Shown here in pieces: positions 54,928-63,119 of a stretch of 64,000 nucleotides of DNA. The notes under the pieces are model-generated. The model had not been told where the DNA came from, ran no database searches, and was given only the letters and a program-made list of their open reading frames with translations. Source of the DNA: Bartonella sp. HY328 (lineage in GTDB: Bacteria; Pseudomonadota; Alphaproteobacteria; Rhizobiales; Rhizobiaceae); NCBI RefSeq assembly GCF_025449335.1, contig NZ_CP104883.1:798501-862500 (forward strand), read 5' to 3'. The first letter of the stretch is position 1. The number at the start of each line of letters is the position of its first letter. The position numbers and the translations under genes were made by a program.

Positions 54928-55818
54928 TTAAGCTAAATAACTACGCCCGCTATCAGGTGCAACTGTGACTATTTTCGAATTTAGGCTATAATTACTCGCA
55001 ATTTTCATCGCCCCTAAAATATTTGCACCGGAAGAAACCCCTAAAAATAACCCAAATTCTTTACTGAGTGTCGAACGCAAAGCTTGCAATTCTTCAAAAT
55101 CAACCTGAATCATTTCATCTATTAATTTTAGATCTAGAATTTTAGGTGTAATACCCACACTAATTGCTTCAATTTTATGCGCTACAGTAATATTATTAAA
55201 TAAGTCACAACCTGCTGGCTCAACGCCTATTATTTTTGTTGAAGAGCCTGTAATCATTTTAAGATATTTTGCTACACCGGTAATTGTGCCACCACTTCCA
55301 ATTGAAGCAACAAAACAATCTATATTGTTTGGTTTAAGCTGCCTTACAATTTCTGGGCCTGTTGTTAAAAAATGAGATTTAGGATTTGAGAAATTTGAAA
55401 ATTGATCGAGGCAAATAAATTTTGTTTCATACTCTAAAATTTCTTTAGCTAATCTTATATGAGAACCTGGACCTGTTTTATGATCAGAAAGAATAATGTT
55501 GGCACCGTAAGCTATTAATGTTTTTTGTTTTTCTTGACTAAAATTATCAGGGATAACTAAAGTGACGTCAAGTCCATAGTGCTTAGCTGCTAATGTAATT
55601 CCAATGCCTGTGTTGCCCCCTGTAGGTTCTAAAATTTTACGTCCATTTATTTTTTTGGAAAAGTAGGCATCCCACACCATTTGCGCCCCAGGTCTTGTCT
55701 TTACACTTCCCCCTGGATTATACTCTTCTAACTTTACATAAACTGGTGGTGATTTTTCAATTAAAAGATTTGGAATTTTAACTAGAGGGGTATTACCTAT
55801 ATATTCAAGTATATGCAT
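54928..55818 (-). CDS. Cysteine synthase-family PLP enzyme
   Basis: A 296-residue beta-substituting PLP enzyme of the O-acetylserine sulfhydrylase/CBS fold. The PLP lysine is K40 in NPGGSVKTR; the substrate loop is EPTGGNTGIG at about residues 64-73 and the phosphate loop is GSGGTITGVAKYLK. The usual TSGNTG loop has Gly in place of Ser (here TGGNTG), and SVKDR reads SVKTR, which may alter the nucleophile accepted. It ends at DSGRSYLA, shorter than CysK. AGGAGGATG gives a perfect ribosome binding site. First gene of the operon; clearly AT-rich. Product may be cysteine or another beta-substituted alanine. Confidence 0.83.
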   Translation of the reverse strand: MHILEYIGNTPLVKIPNLLIEKSPPVYVKLEEYNPGGSVKTRPGAQMVWDAYFSKKINGRKILEPTGGNTGIGITLAAKHYGLDVTLVIPDNFSQEKQKTLIAYGANIILSDHKTGPGSHIRLAKEILEYETKFICLDQFSNFSNPKSHFLTTGPEIVRQLKPNNIDCFVASIGSGGTITGVAKYLKMITGSSTKIIGVEPAGCDLFNNITVAHKIEAISVGITPKILDLKLIDEMIQVDFEELQALRSTLSKEFGLFLGVSSGANILGAMKIASNYSLNSKIVTVAPDSGRSYLA

Positions 55819-56099
55819 ATCATCCTCCTTAGATAGTGCAAATAGAAAAATAAATAGTATATAAAGTTTTTATAATTTTATTGCAGCTGATATTGATTAA
55901 AATTCATTTAAATAAAATTTAAAAATATCATACCTAAAAGTATATATATTTATACATTTTATAATTTATTTGTCAAAAATTTTTTGTTATTTTAGTTTTT
56001 TATTTTACTAAATTTTAAGGCTTATTAATTGAGATTAAAGATAAGGAGCTGGCATAGTTAAGGGTAAGTATAATTATTCCATCCAACTTGACAATGATT
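55819..56099. other. AT-rich promoter region of the cysK-like operon
   Basis: About 280 bases, extremely AT-rich, between the operon and the transposase remnant. It should hold the operon promoter; no operator is recognisable. Confidence 0.4.
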
Positions 56100-56466
56100 T
56101 AATAAAGTTCTTTGTTGAATGATAGTTAAAATGCCACTCACACTTCTTTAATTAGAGGTAAAAGTGCTCTTTTGGGGTACCATTAAAGCGACGCATATGC
56201 CGCTTGGCTTGGCTCCAGAAATTCCAATTCGATTGATATGATTGCGATCATCGACAAAGGTTTTTGAATGGTTGATTCGCTCAAATTGAAAATCCGAAAT
56301 ATCGAGAACATCATAAGCAGAAAAGCTTATCTCGATAAACAACAGAATTTGGTTTCCTTGATTGTATGATAATTGGTAAAAGCGATTCTTTAACCACATT
56401 TGGGATAAGAAAGACACGAACTTTTCCATTGCGTTTTTAAGAATCCGAATACGGGAGTTGTCCCTC
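56100..56466 (-). mobile_element. IS1595-family transposase remnant
   Basis: Segments in different frames spell the C-terminal part of an IS1595/ISXO2-type DDE transposase: TTPVFGFL, then KRNGKVRV, then PNSVVYRD, then SAYDVLDISDFQF and INHSKTF with DDRNHINRI, then NFWSQAKRHMRRFNGTPKEH with FYL, a stop, and KKCEWHFNYH. At least three frame changes and one stop make it dead. The expected N-terminal zinc-ribbon half is missing. No terminal inverted repeats could be assigned. Confidence 0.85.
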
Positions 56467-56868
56467 CAGTCTCTAAATTAATTTATAATATTTCTTTAAA
56501 AAATTTTAAATATTTAAAAAAAATAATGAATGATTTGTTAGGATCGTTTATTTTATATATGTCTTATGCTTCGAGAGTCATATATATTATATTCGAAAAT
56601 TCTAAAATAAACTGCCTGATAACTTGTTCAAAAAAATAATTATTTTAATCAGAGTAAAAAGGTTTGGAAATAAACAAAATGATTTAAAAAAATAAAGGAA
56701 TTTTAAAACAGTCTTTTAACTTGTGTAGTCATTAGTGTGAATTTAAATTCAATTATGTTTATTAAATGCACAACTTAAAATATTTCACTCTCTGAACTAA
56801 ATTTAATATGACTTTATTAAACTAATTAAATTTAAAGTTTTGTTTTTAAATACAAATAAAATGGTCGG
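56467..56868. other. AT-rich intergenic DNA, no gene recognised
   Basis: About 400 bases, extremely AT-rich, downstream of the GntR gene stop. No coding frame or RNA is evident. Part may be further decayed IS sequence. Confidence 0.4.
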
Positions 56869-57483
56869 TTATGCACGCTTCCAGTCAATATGGTGGGCAA
56901 GGACACTTACTGCTAAATCAATATTGTTTTTACGTAAAGCATCTAAAATGGCGCGGTGATCGCGATCGCTTGGTGCTTCCCATTCGGCTCGCCAGCCAGA
57001 AAAAACAAAGCGTGCGCTGGCAATATGCAATTCATCAATCGTGCTCATTAATCGTGGCATGTTGCAAGGCACAAGGATAGAGCGGTGAAACTGCCGGTTA
57101 GCATCTTCCCAAGTAGCAACATCGCGAGCTGCTTCGCCCAAACTTGTTAATTCTTCAGCCTTTTCTAAAATGGCGGGGGTTAAATGTGGAGCCGCATGGC
57201 GCAAGGCCAAAGCCTCTAATGATGCACGCATTTGCGCCACCTCGCGCATGTCATCCTTAGTAAAGGAAGAAACCCGCACGCCGCGCCGCGGTAAGCTTAC
57301 CACCAAGCCCATAGCTTCTAAACGGCGAAACGCTTCACGCACTGGTACATGGCTGGTTGAAAACTCAATTGCGATATGGTCTTGCCGCAGTTTTTCATCA
57401 GCTTGCATCTCGCCGCGAATAATTCGCTCGGCAAGGATTTTAGCAATATTATCAGCAATCGGTTCTTGAAGCGTTTTTTCCAT
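56869..57483 (-). CDS. GntR-family (FCD) transcriptional regulator
   Basis: A 204-residue repressor-type protein. The winged helix is at about residues 10-75 (LRQDHIAIEFSTSHVPVREA then RRLEAMGLVVSLPRRGVRV); the FCD effector domain follows (MREVAQMRASLEALALRHAAP onward), with ligand-type residues in ANRQFHRSIL, and ends WKRA. It regulates an unknown operon, perhaps its own or a metabolite pathway. It lies 1 kb upstream of the cysK-like operon on the same strand, so a connection is possible but unproved. Confidence 0.87.
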   Translation of the reverse strand: MEKTLQEPIADNIAKILAERIIRGEMQADEKLRQDHIAIEFSTSHVPVREAFRRLEAMGLVVSLPRRGVRVSSFTKDDMREVAQMRASLEALALRHAAPHLTPAILEKAEELTSLGEAARDVATWEDANRQFHRSILVPCNMPRLMSTIDELHIASARFVFSGWRAEWEAPSDRDHRAILDALRKNNIDLAVSVLAHHIDWKRA

Positions 57484-57546
57484 GTTTCAATAGATAATTC
57501 ATTATTTTATGAAGTCGATTGTTAATTTATCTTTTTAACAGCTAAT

Positions 57547-58542
57547 TCAACCATGCTTATGTAAATATATTTTGGCAAGATGGCTTGTTATACAGCCAAA
57601 TTGATCATTTAATGCGATAGCAGTTGGCGTTTCATTATGGCTCATCAACCAAGCGGTTAGCTGCATGCGCCGCATCATGATGAGGTGAGGCAAGGATTCA
57701 ATCATATGTCTATCAGGTTCTCTCACCTTTGCGTAGCCACTCAACCATTGATCTTGCAACAAGGGCACAATTGGTTCATTTTCGATAAAACTAATAGCAT
57801 TGGCAAAATCCAAACCAAGCCATGAAAAGCCGCAATCATCAAAATCGATAATCGCTAATTCATCTTTATGCTTCAGCAAATTGGCAAGGCGCAAATCCGC
57901 GTGTAAAAGCGAAAATTTTGTGCCTTTATTTGCTAGCGTTTCACAGACATTTTTTAATTGTGCATCGCAAATTTCAAGTAAGGCTTTATTTTTTTCCTCA
58001 AGCCTTGCTGCTCGCCAATTACCCCAATAGGCATTTTTACCAATCATGGTTTCATAGGCCCAGCTTTTTCGGGTGAAAATATTTTGACTATTAGCATCTT
58101 GAGATGGCCAGTCTCGTGTTATGCTGTGTAACTGCGCTGCTAATCCGCCTAATTTATTAAACCATTGCGGTAAATCATCAGATATTTTAGGCTCAATACC
58201 TTCGATAAACGAAAAACAGGCAATTCGCCAATCAGTGTTTTCGGCATGAAGTGTTAAAAAATATTGATTATCTTTGGTTTTATAAATATGGGGCAAAATA
58301 ATATTGCCTTGTTGTTCAACTTTTTGCATGAATTGCAATTCGCTTAATATCTCGGCATTGCTATGATAATGCGGTCGATAAACACGTAACACACGTTTTT
58401 GCCCCTTATCTTGAATAATGAAGGTGGCATTTTCCGAATAGGTAAGTAAGGCAACTTCAGCATTGGAGTGAAACCCCCAATGCCTAATATTATCCTTAAC
58501 AAGGGCGGCTAAAAACGCTAATCTTTCACGGGTATAAAACAT
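57547..58542 (-). CDS. APH-family phosphotransferase
   Basis: A 331-residue kinase-like protein of the aminoglycoside phosphotransferase/choline kinase fold. The catalytic loop is SLLHADLRLANLL (Brenner motif HxDxxxxN with D) and the metal site follows in AIIDFDDCGFSW; N-terminal residues include VALLTYSENATFII, an ATP-binding strand. The substrate is unknown; a small hydroxylated metabolite is likelier than an antibiotic given the chromosomal housekeeping context. The metW gene ends four bases upstream. Confidence 0.8.
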   Translation of the reverse strand: MFYTRERLAFLAALVKDNIRHWGFHSNAEVALLTYSENATFIIQDKGQKRVLRVYRPHYHSNAEILSELQFMQKVEQQGNIILPHIYKTKDNQYFLTLHAENTDWRIACFSFIEGIEPKISDDLPQWFNKLGGLAAQLHSITRDWPSQDANSQNIFTRKSWAYETMIGKNAYWGNWRAARLEEKNKALLEICDAQLKNVCETLANKGTKFSLLHADLRLANLLKHKDELAIIDFDDCGFSWLGLDFANAISFIENEPIVPLLQDQWLSGYAKVREPDRHMIESLPHLIMMRRMQLTAWLMSHNETPTAIALNDQFGCITSHLAKIYLHKHG

Positions 58543-58545
58543 GGT

Positions 58546-59175
58546 TTAACGGCGCAACAAAAACACAGCTTGTTGCCCAAACATATTAAGGGCAGCTTCT
58601 GGCAGCCGAAAACTCACCCGTTCACCAGAGCGTTTAAGCACCACTCTTTCCTCAATGTTCCCATTTAACTCGCGCACCGTATCCAAAAAATCTTCAATCG
58701 TGCAAAAATGAATATTGGGCGTGTCATACCAACTATAAGGTAATTCTTTGGTAACCGGCATTCTACCGCGAAATAACAGCGAAGCGCGCACTCGCCAATA
58801 GCCAAAGTTGGGGATCGACACAATGACATGTTTGCCAATGCGCAAGAGGTTGTCGAGTACATTTTTGGGATTGCGCGTCGCCTGCAAGGTTTGCGATAAT
58901 ATCACATAATCAAAGGCTTGATCAGGATAATAGATAAGGTCACTATCGGCATCACCTTGAATAACCGATAGGCCGCGTGCCATGCAAAGATCGACGCCCT
59001 CTTGTGATAATTCAACACCGCGCCCATCAATTTTTTTTCGCTCAATTAAAAGTTCAAGCAACGAACCATTACCGCAACCAACATCAAGGACGCGTGTTTG
59101 CGGCTGTACTAGCGAGGCAATGACGTCAAAATCCACACGCGAAAGACTGGCACTAAGATTTGCTATGTCACTCAT
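58546..59175 (-). CDS. metW: Methionine biosynthesis protein MetW
   Basis: A 209-residue class I methyltransferase-like partner of MetX. The SAM loop is RVLDVGCGNGSLLELL near residues 30-45, followed by GRGVELSQEGVDLCMARGL and FDYVILSQTLQATRNP; the ending NIEERVVLKRSG and RLPEAALNMFGQQAVFLL are typical of MetW. The start overlaps the metX stop by eight bases. In several proteobacteria MetW is needed for MetX activity. Confidence 0.92.
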   Translation of the reverse strand: MSDIANLSASLSRVDFDVIASLVQPQTRVLDVGCGNGSLLELLIERKKIDGRGVELSQEGVDLCMARGLSVIQGDADSDLIYYPDQAFDYVILSQTLQATRNPKNVLDNLLRIGKHVIVSIPNFGYWRVRASLLFRGRMPVTKELPYSWYDTPNIHFCTIEDFLDTVRELNGNIEERVVLKRSGERVSFRLPEAALNMFGQQAVFLLRR

Positions 59176-60352
59176 CTTTTAGCCCTCTTGCTTTAGCAGC
59201 CGATGCAACAAAACCATTAATTGCCGAAAACATGATCGGCTCATCCAATAAAAATGCGTCATGTCCTTTATCGGTTTCAATTTCGACAAAGGAAACTGCT
59301 GCCCCTGCAGCATTTAGTGCGTGAACAAAACTGCGGCTTTCTTTGGTAGAAAACAACCAATCAGATGAAAAAGAAGCTACAAACACCCGCGATTTAATGC
59401 CGGCAAAGGCTTTTGACAATTGGCCATCATGTTCGCTCGCAAGATCAAAATAGTCCATCGCGCGGGTGAGATAGAGATAGGAATTAGCGTCAAATCGCTC
59501 AACAAAAGAACTTCCCTGATGGCGTAAATAACTTTCGATCTGGAAATCTGCATCAAACCCATAGGTAATATTACTGCGATTTTGCAAATTGCGACCAAAT
59601 TTGCGATGCAAGGCGTCTTCTGACAAATAGGTGACATGGGCAGTCATACGCGCAACACCTAAACCTTTGCGTGGCACAGTGCCTTTTTCTAAATAGCGGC
59701 CTTCATGAAAATTGGGGTCAGCCATAATCGCTTGCCGACCAATTTCATCAAAGGCAATATTTTGCGCTGAATGGCGTGCGCCACTTGCCAAAATAATCGC
59801 CGAGAACATACGACTATGATAGCTTGATGCCCATTGTAACACTTGCATGCCGCCCATGGAGCCACCAATAACCGCAAATAATGTATCAATACCCATATGA
59901 TCGACAAGCATGGCTTGCGCCCGTACCATATCACCAATGGTAATGACCGGAAAATCAAGTGCGTAAGGAAGTCCTGTTTGCGGATTAAGCGATGCTGGGC
60001 CAGATGAGCCTAAACATGAACCAATAACATTGGAGCAAATAACATAATATTTGTTTGTATCGATTATTTTGCCAGGGCCAACCAATGATTCCCACCAACC
60101 CGGTTTACCGGTAACGGGATGATCATTCGCAACATGCTGATCGCCGGTTAAAGCATGGCAAATAAGAATAGCATTGCTTTTATCCGCATTTAAAGTGCCA
60201 TAATCCTGATAGGCAATTTGAAAGGGTGACAATGTCACGCCGCTATCAAGAATAAGGGGATTATCGGGGCCAAACTTGACAATTTTGCTGTCAGGCTGCA
60301 CCGCTTGGGCAAGCATAATGCCACCCGCAGGATTGGGTATTGAATTATTCAT
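59168..60352 (-). CDS. metX: Homoserine O-acyltransferase MetX
   Basis: A 394-residue alpha/beta hydrolase that acylates homoserine with acetyl- or succinyl-CoA, the first committed step of methionine synthesis. The nucleophile serine is in VIGGSMGGMQVLQW; the acid is in SFSSDWLFSTKESR and the histidine in DKGHDAFLLD, completing the triad. N-terminal SGVTLSPFQIAYQDYGTLN is typical. Overlaps metW. No SAM riboswitch could be identified in the 160 bases upstream. Confidence 0.94.
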   Translation of the reverse strand: MNNSIPNPAGGIMLAQAVQPDSKIVKFGPDNPLILDSGVTLSPFQIAYQDYGTLNADKSNAILICHALTGDQHVANDHPVTGKPGWWESLVGPGKIIDTNKYYVICSNVIGSCLGSSGPASLNPQTGLPYALDFPVITIGDMVRAQAMLVDHMGIDTLFAVIGGSMGGMQVLQWASSYHSRMFSAIILASGARHSAQNIAFDEIGRQAIMADPNFHEGRYLEKGTVPRKGLGVARMTAHVTYLSEDALHRKFGRNLQNRSNITYGFDADFQIESYLRHQGSSFVERFDANSYLYLTRAMDYFDLASEHDGQLSKAFAGIKSRVFVASFSSDWLFSTKESRSFVHALNAAGAAVSFVEIETDKGHDAFLLDEPIMFSAINGFVASAAKARGLKDE

Positions 60353-60454
60353 TTCGGTTGCACCGTCTAGAAAGAGTTAATGCCGTGATATTAGCCATAA
60401 CTCAATCGGTTTTACAACGTATTTTTGCATAAGTATTAATTTTGCTAAATACAA

Positions 60455-60494
60455 AATAAAAAGCTGTTCGCCCCATTTTTAGGGCGCACAGCTT
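60455..60494 (-). terminator. Rho-independent terminator of gpmA
   Basis: On the minus strand AAGCTGTGCGCCC pairs with GGGCGAACAGCTT (one mismatch), followed by a T-rich stretch. Confidence 0.75.
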
Positions 60495-60518
60495 CTCAAT
60501 GACGTAATTTTGATAGAT

Positions 60519-61136
60519 TTAACCAAGCACTTTTTTAGTAGCAATGGTTGAATCAGCATTTAAGGTATAAACAATTGGCACACCAGTCGCTAGCTCAAGC
60601 TTTACCACCTCATCAGGAGTTAAGCCTTCAAGTGCCATAATTAATGCCCGTAATGAATTGCCATGGGCTGCAACAAGCACCGATTCACCGCGCAAAACAT
60701 GCGGTTGAATTTTATGGATATAATAAGGCCAAACGCGTGCGCCAGTATCACGCAAACTTTCGCCTGCTGGAGGTGCAATATCATAGGAACGGCGCCAAAT
60801 ATGAACCTGATCTTCACCCCATTTTTGGCGAGCATCATCTTTGTTAAGACCTGATAAATCACCATAATCGCGCTCGTTTAAAGCTTGGTCGCGGATGGTT
60901 TGCAAATTTGGTTCGCCAATCTCGTCCAAAATATGTTGGCAGGTCACCTGTGCGCGGCTTAAAGCTGAAGTAAAGGCAATATTAAACTGAAGTCCTTCTG
61001 CCTTTAATTTTTGCCCTGCGCTAATCGCTTCTTGATGACCTTGCTCGGTCAATCCTGGATCACGCCAGCCAGTAAAAAGGTTTTTAAGATTCCATTCGCT
61101 TTGACCATGACGGACAAGTACAAGTGTGCGTTGCAT
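60519..61136 (-). CDS. gpmA: 2,3-bisphosphoglycerate-dependent phosphoglycerate mutase
   Basis: A 205-residue glycolytic and gluconeogenic enzyme interconverting 3- and 2-phosphoglycerate. The phosphohistidine is in LVLVRHGQSEWNLKNLF; the ALNERDYGDLSGLNKD segment holds the catalytic Glu and Arg; the second histidine is in VLVAAHGNSLRALI. The chain is slightly shorter than E. coli GpmA (250), as in other alphaproteobacteria. It is next to dapB with 58 bases between, on the same strand. Confidence 0.95.
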   Translation of the reverse strand: MQRTLVLVRHGQSEWNLKNLFTGWRDPGLTEQGHQEAISAGQKLKAEGLQFNIAFTSALSRAQVTCQHILDEIGEPNLQTIRDQALNERDYGDLSGLNKDDARQKWGEDQVHIWRRSYDIAPPAGESLRDTGARVWPYYIHKIQPHVLRGESVLVAAHGNSLRALIMALEGLTPDEVVKLELATGVPIVYTLNADSTIATKKVLG

Positions 61137-61194
61137 ATCTGTTTCTTCCTTTTGCGAGATTGGATTTTATAAAATAGTAAACTAATTGCTTGTG

Positions 61195-62001
61195 TTAAGC
61201 TTCAAGCCCCAACACATCAGCCATAGAATAAAGGCCATGCGGTTTATCTTGCGCCCAAAGCGCAGCTTTTATTGCCCCACGAGCAAAGATTGAGCGATTT
61301 TCAGCAATATGCGATAAAACAATGCGTTCGTTTTCGCCAGCAAATATAACTGAATGTTCACCAATTACTGTGCCACCACGCAAGGCAGCAAAACCAATTG
61401 TGCCAGTTTCACGCGCACCAGTGATACCATCGCGGCCACGCACACTCACATCGTTTAAGTTTTGCTCGCGCCCCTTTGCTGCGGCATCACCCAATAAAAG
61501 TGCGGTACCTGATGGCGCATCAACCTTTTTGCGATGATGCATCTCCACCACTTCAATATCAAAGTCAGCTATATCAAGTGCTTTTGCAGCTTGCTTGACA
61601 AGGCTTGCCAAAAGATTAACGCCAAGGCTCATATTGCCAGACTTAACGATTTTTGCATGGCGGGAAGCCGCTAAAATCGCCGCTTCGTCTTTTTGTTCAA
61701 ATCCCGTTGTGCCAATAACATGGACAATGCGCGCTTGCGCTGCAAAGCCAGCATAAATAAGACTAGAAACAGGTGAGGTAAAATCGATAACCCCATCAAC
61801 TGCCGCAAAAGCTGCCAATGCATCATCGGTTATTTTTATGCCATTTTCTTCCAGTCCAGCAAGAAGCCCTGCATCTTTGCCAATAAGGTCGGAGCCACTA
61901 CGCTCAATTGCAGCGCCAAGCTCTGCGCCATCAATTTCGTTAATTGTGCGAATTAATTCGCGCCCCATACGCCCACCGGCACCCACAACTGCAAGCCGCA
62001 T
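61195..62001 (-). CDS. dapB: 4-hydroxy-tetrahydrodipicolinate reductase
   Basis: A 268-residue NAD(P)H enzyme in lysine and diaminopimelate synthesis. The nucleotide loop is LAVVGAGGRMGRELI; the catalytic pair is in EMHHRKKVDAPSGTALLLG; the TGFEQKDEAAI and KSGNMSLGVNLLASL segments are standard. GGAG appears upstream of the ATG. gpmA follows it on the same strand, a frequent arrangement in Rhizobiales. Confidence 0.96.
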   Translation of the reverse strand: MRLAVVGAGGRMGRELIRTINEIDGAELGAAIERSGSDLIGKDAGLLAGLEENGIKITDDALAAFAAVDGVIDFTSPVSSLIYAGFAAQARIVHVIGTTGFEQKDEAAILAASRHAKIVKSGNMSLGVNLLASLVKQAAKALDIADFDIEVVEMHHRKKVDAPSGTALLLGDAAAKGREQNLNDVSVRGRDGITGARETGTIGFAALRGGTVIGEHSVIFAGENERIVLSHIAENRSIFARGAIKAALWAQDKPHGLYSMADVLGLEA

Positions 62002-62087
62002 TAAAATCTCCTTTAACTAATCTATTCTATAATGAACTTTAGCCAGAAAGAACGCAACTATCAAAAGAGAAAACATGCAAATTTATT

Positions 62088-63092
62088 TTAAGAAAAATAA
62101 TGGATATTCACTAAATAATCCTTTAGATTTTTAGCCAAACCTGCCATGCCTGTTAAGGCAGAATTTGAATCCTTGATGATAAAAATTGGCATATCCTGCA
62201 TCAACCATTGATGAGGAGCTTTATTTTCAAATTCATCACGAAATATACCTTCATCAAGCAAAGGCAAAAGCCGTGGTACAATGCCACCACCAATATAAAC
62301 GCCGCCTTTTGCCTTAAAGATAAGGGCAATATCGCCAGCAATACGCGCCAACCACTTTAAAAACAAATCTATGGCTTGGCGTGCTAAATGATGATCATCA
62401 TGTAAAGCTGCATGGCTGACCTTGTCGGCAGATGTAAAATCAATCACAACACCATTTTTTTGACAAAGCGCATGATATATGGCTAAAAGCCCACGCCCAC
62501 TTAAAACTTCTTCTGCGGTTAAGCGCCCTTCAAGTAATGGTAGATATTTAAAAAGCGCAAATTCATCTTCACCCATTAATGGAAAATCAATATGCCCACC
62601 TTCACCAGCAACTGGTAAATATTGCCCTTTAAAAGAAACAAGCCCAGCAACACCAAGGCCAGTACCTGGGCCTAAAATTGCTCGCGACGCATTGCTTTCA
62701 TGCATTTTACCGCCAATTTGCTGCAATTGTGCAGCTGGTAAAACTGTTGTGGCTAAAGCCTGTGCCTCAAAATCATTTAGCAAACATATGGCTTTTAAAT
62801 CCAAATTTTTGGCCAAGGCTTGTTTATCAATAAACCACTTAGAATTAGTGAGCTTTGGTGCCACGCCATCAATTGGCCCTGCCCAAGCAATGATGAGTGT
62901 TTTAGGAGGATTTTTAAGGTGCGGTAAAATATTACGCTTAATCGCCTGATCTATATTATCAAAATCAGCAGTTTTTAAACTATCAAACAACAAAAGTTCA
63001 CTTGCACTATCTGCTAAATAAGCAAAGCGCGCATTCGTGCCACCAATATCGGCAATTAAAACAGGAAAGATAATTGATGATGTATCAAGCAT
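62088..63092 (-). CDS. glk: Glucokinase
   Basis: A 334-residue sugar kinase converting glucose to glucose-6-phosphate. The phosphate loop is FPVLIADIGGTNARFA at about residues 9-24; NDFEAQALA carries the catalytic aspartate; ILGPGTGLGVAGLV and VAGEGGHIDFPL follow; the ATP-binding end includes GGVYIGGGIVPRLLP. Full length for the ROK-independent Glk family. Single gene, flanked by genes on the same strand. Confidence 0.95.
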   Translation of the reverse strand: MLDTSSIIFPVLIADIGGTNARFAYLADSASELLLFDSLKTADFDNIDQAIKRNILPHLKNPPKTLIIAWAGPIDGVAPKLTNSKWFIDKQALAKNLDLKAICLLNDFEAQALATTVLPAAQLQQIGGKMHESNASRAILGPGTGLGVAGLVSFKGQYLPVAGEGGHIDFPLMGEDEFALFKYLPLLEGRLTAEEVLSGRGLLAIYHALCQKNGVVIDFTSADKVSHAALHDDHHLARQAIDLFLKWLARIAGDIALIFKAKGGVYIGGGIVPRLLPLLDEGIFRDEFENKAPHQWLMQDMPIFIIKDSNSALTGMAGLAKNLKDYLVNIHYFS

Positions 63093-63119
63093 TTTACCCC
63101 ACTCAGTAATATGATTTAT

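Noticed and set aside
60353..60518. SAM-II or other SAM riboswitch upstream of metX
   Set aside because: The conserved core segments of SAM-II could not be found; a short hairpin GAGTTA/TAACTC is present but not diagnostic.
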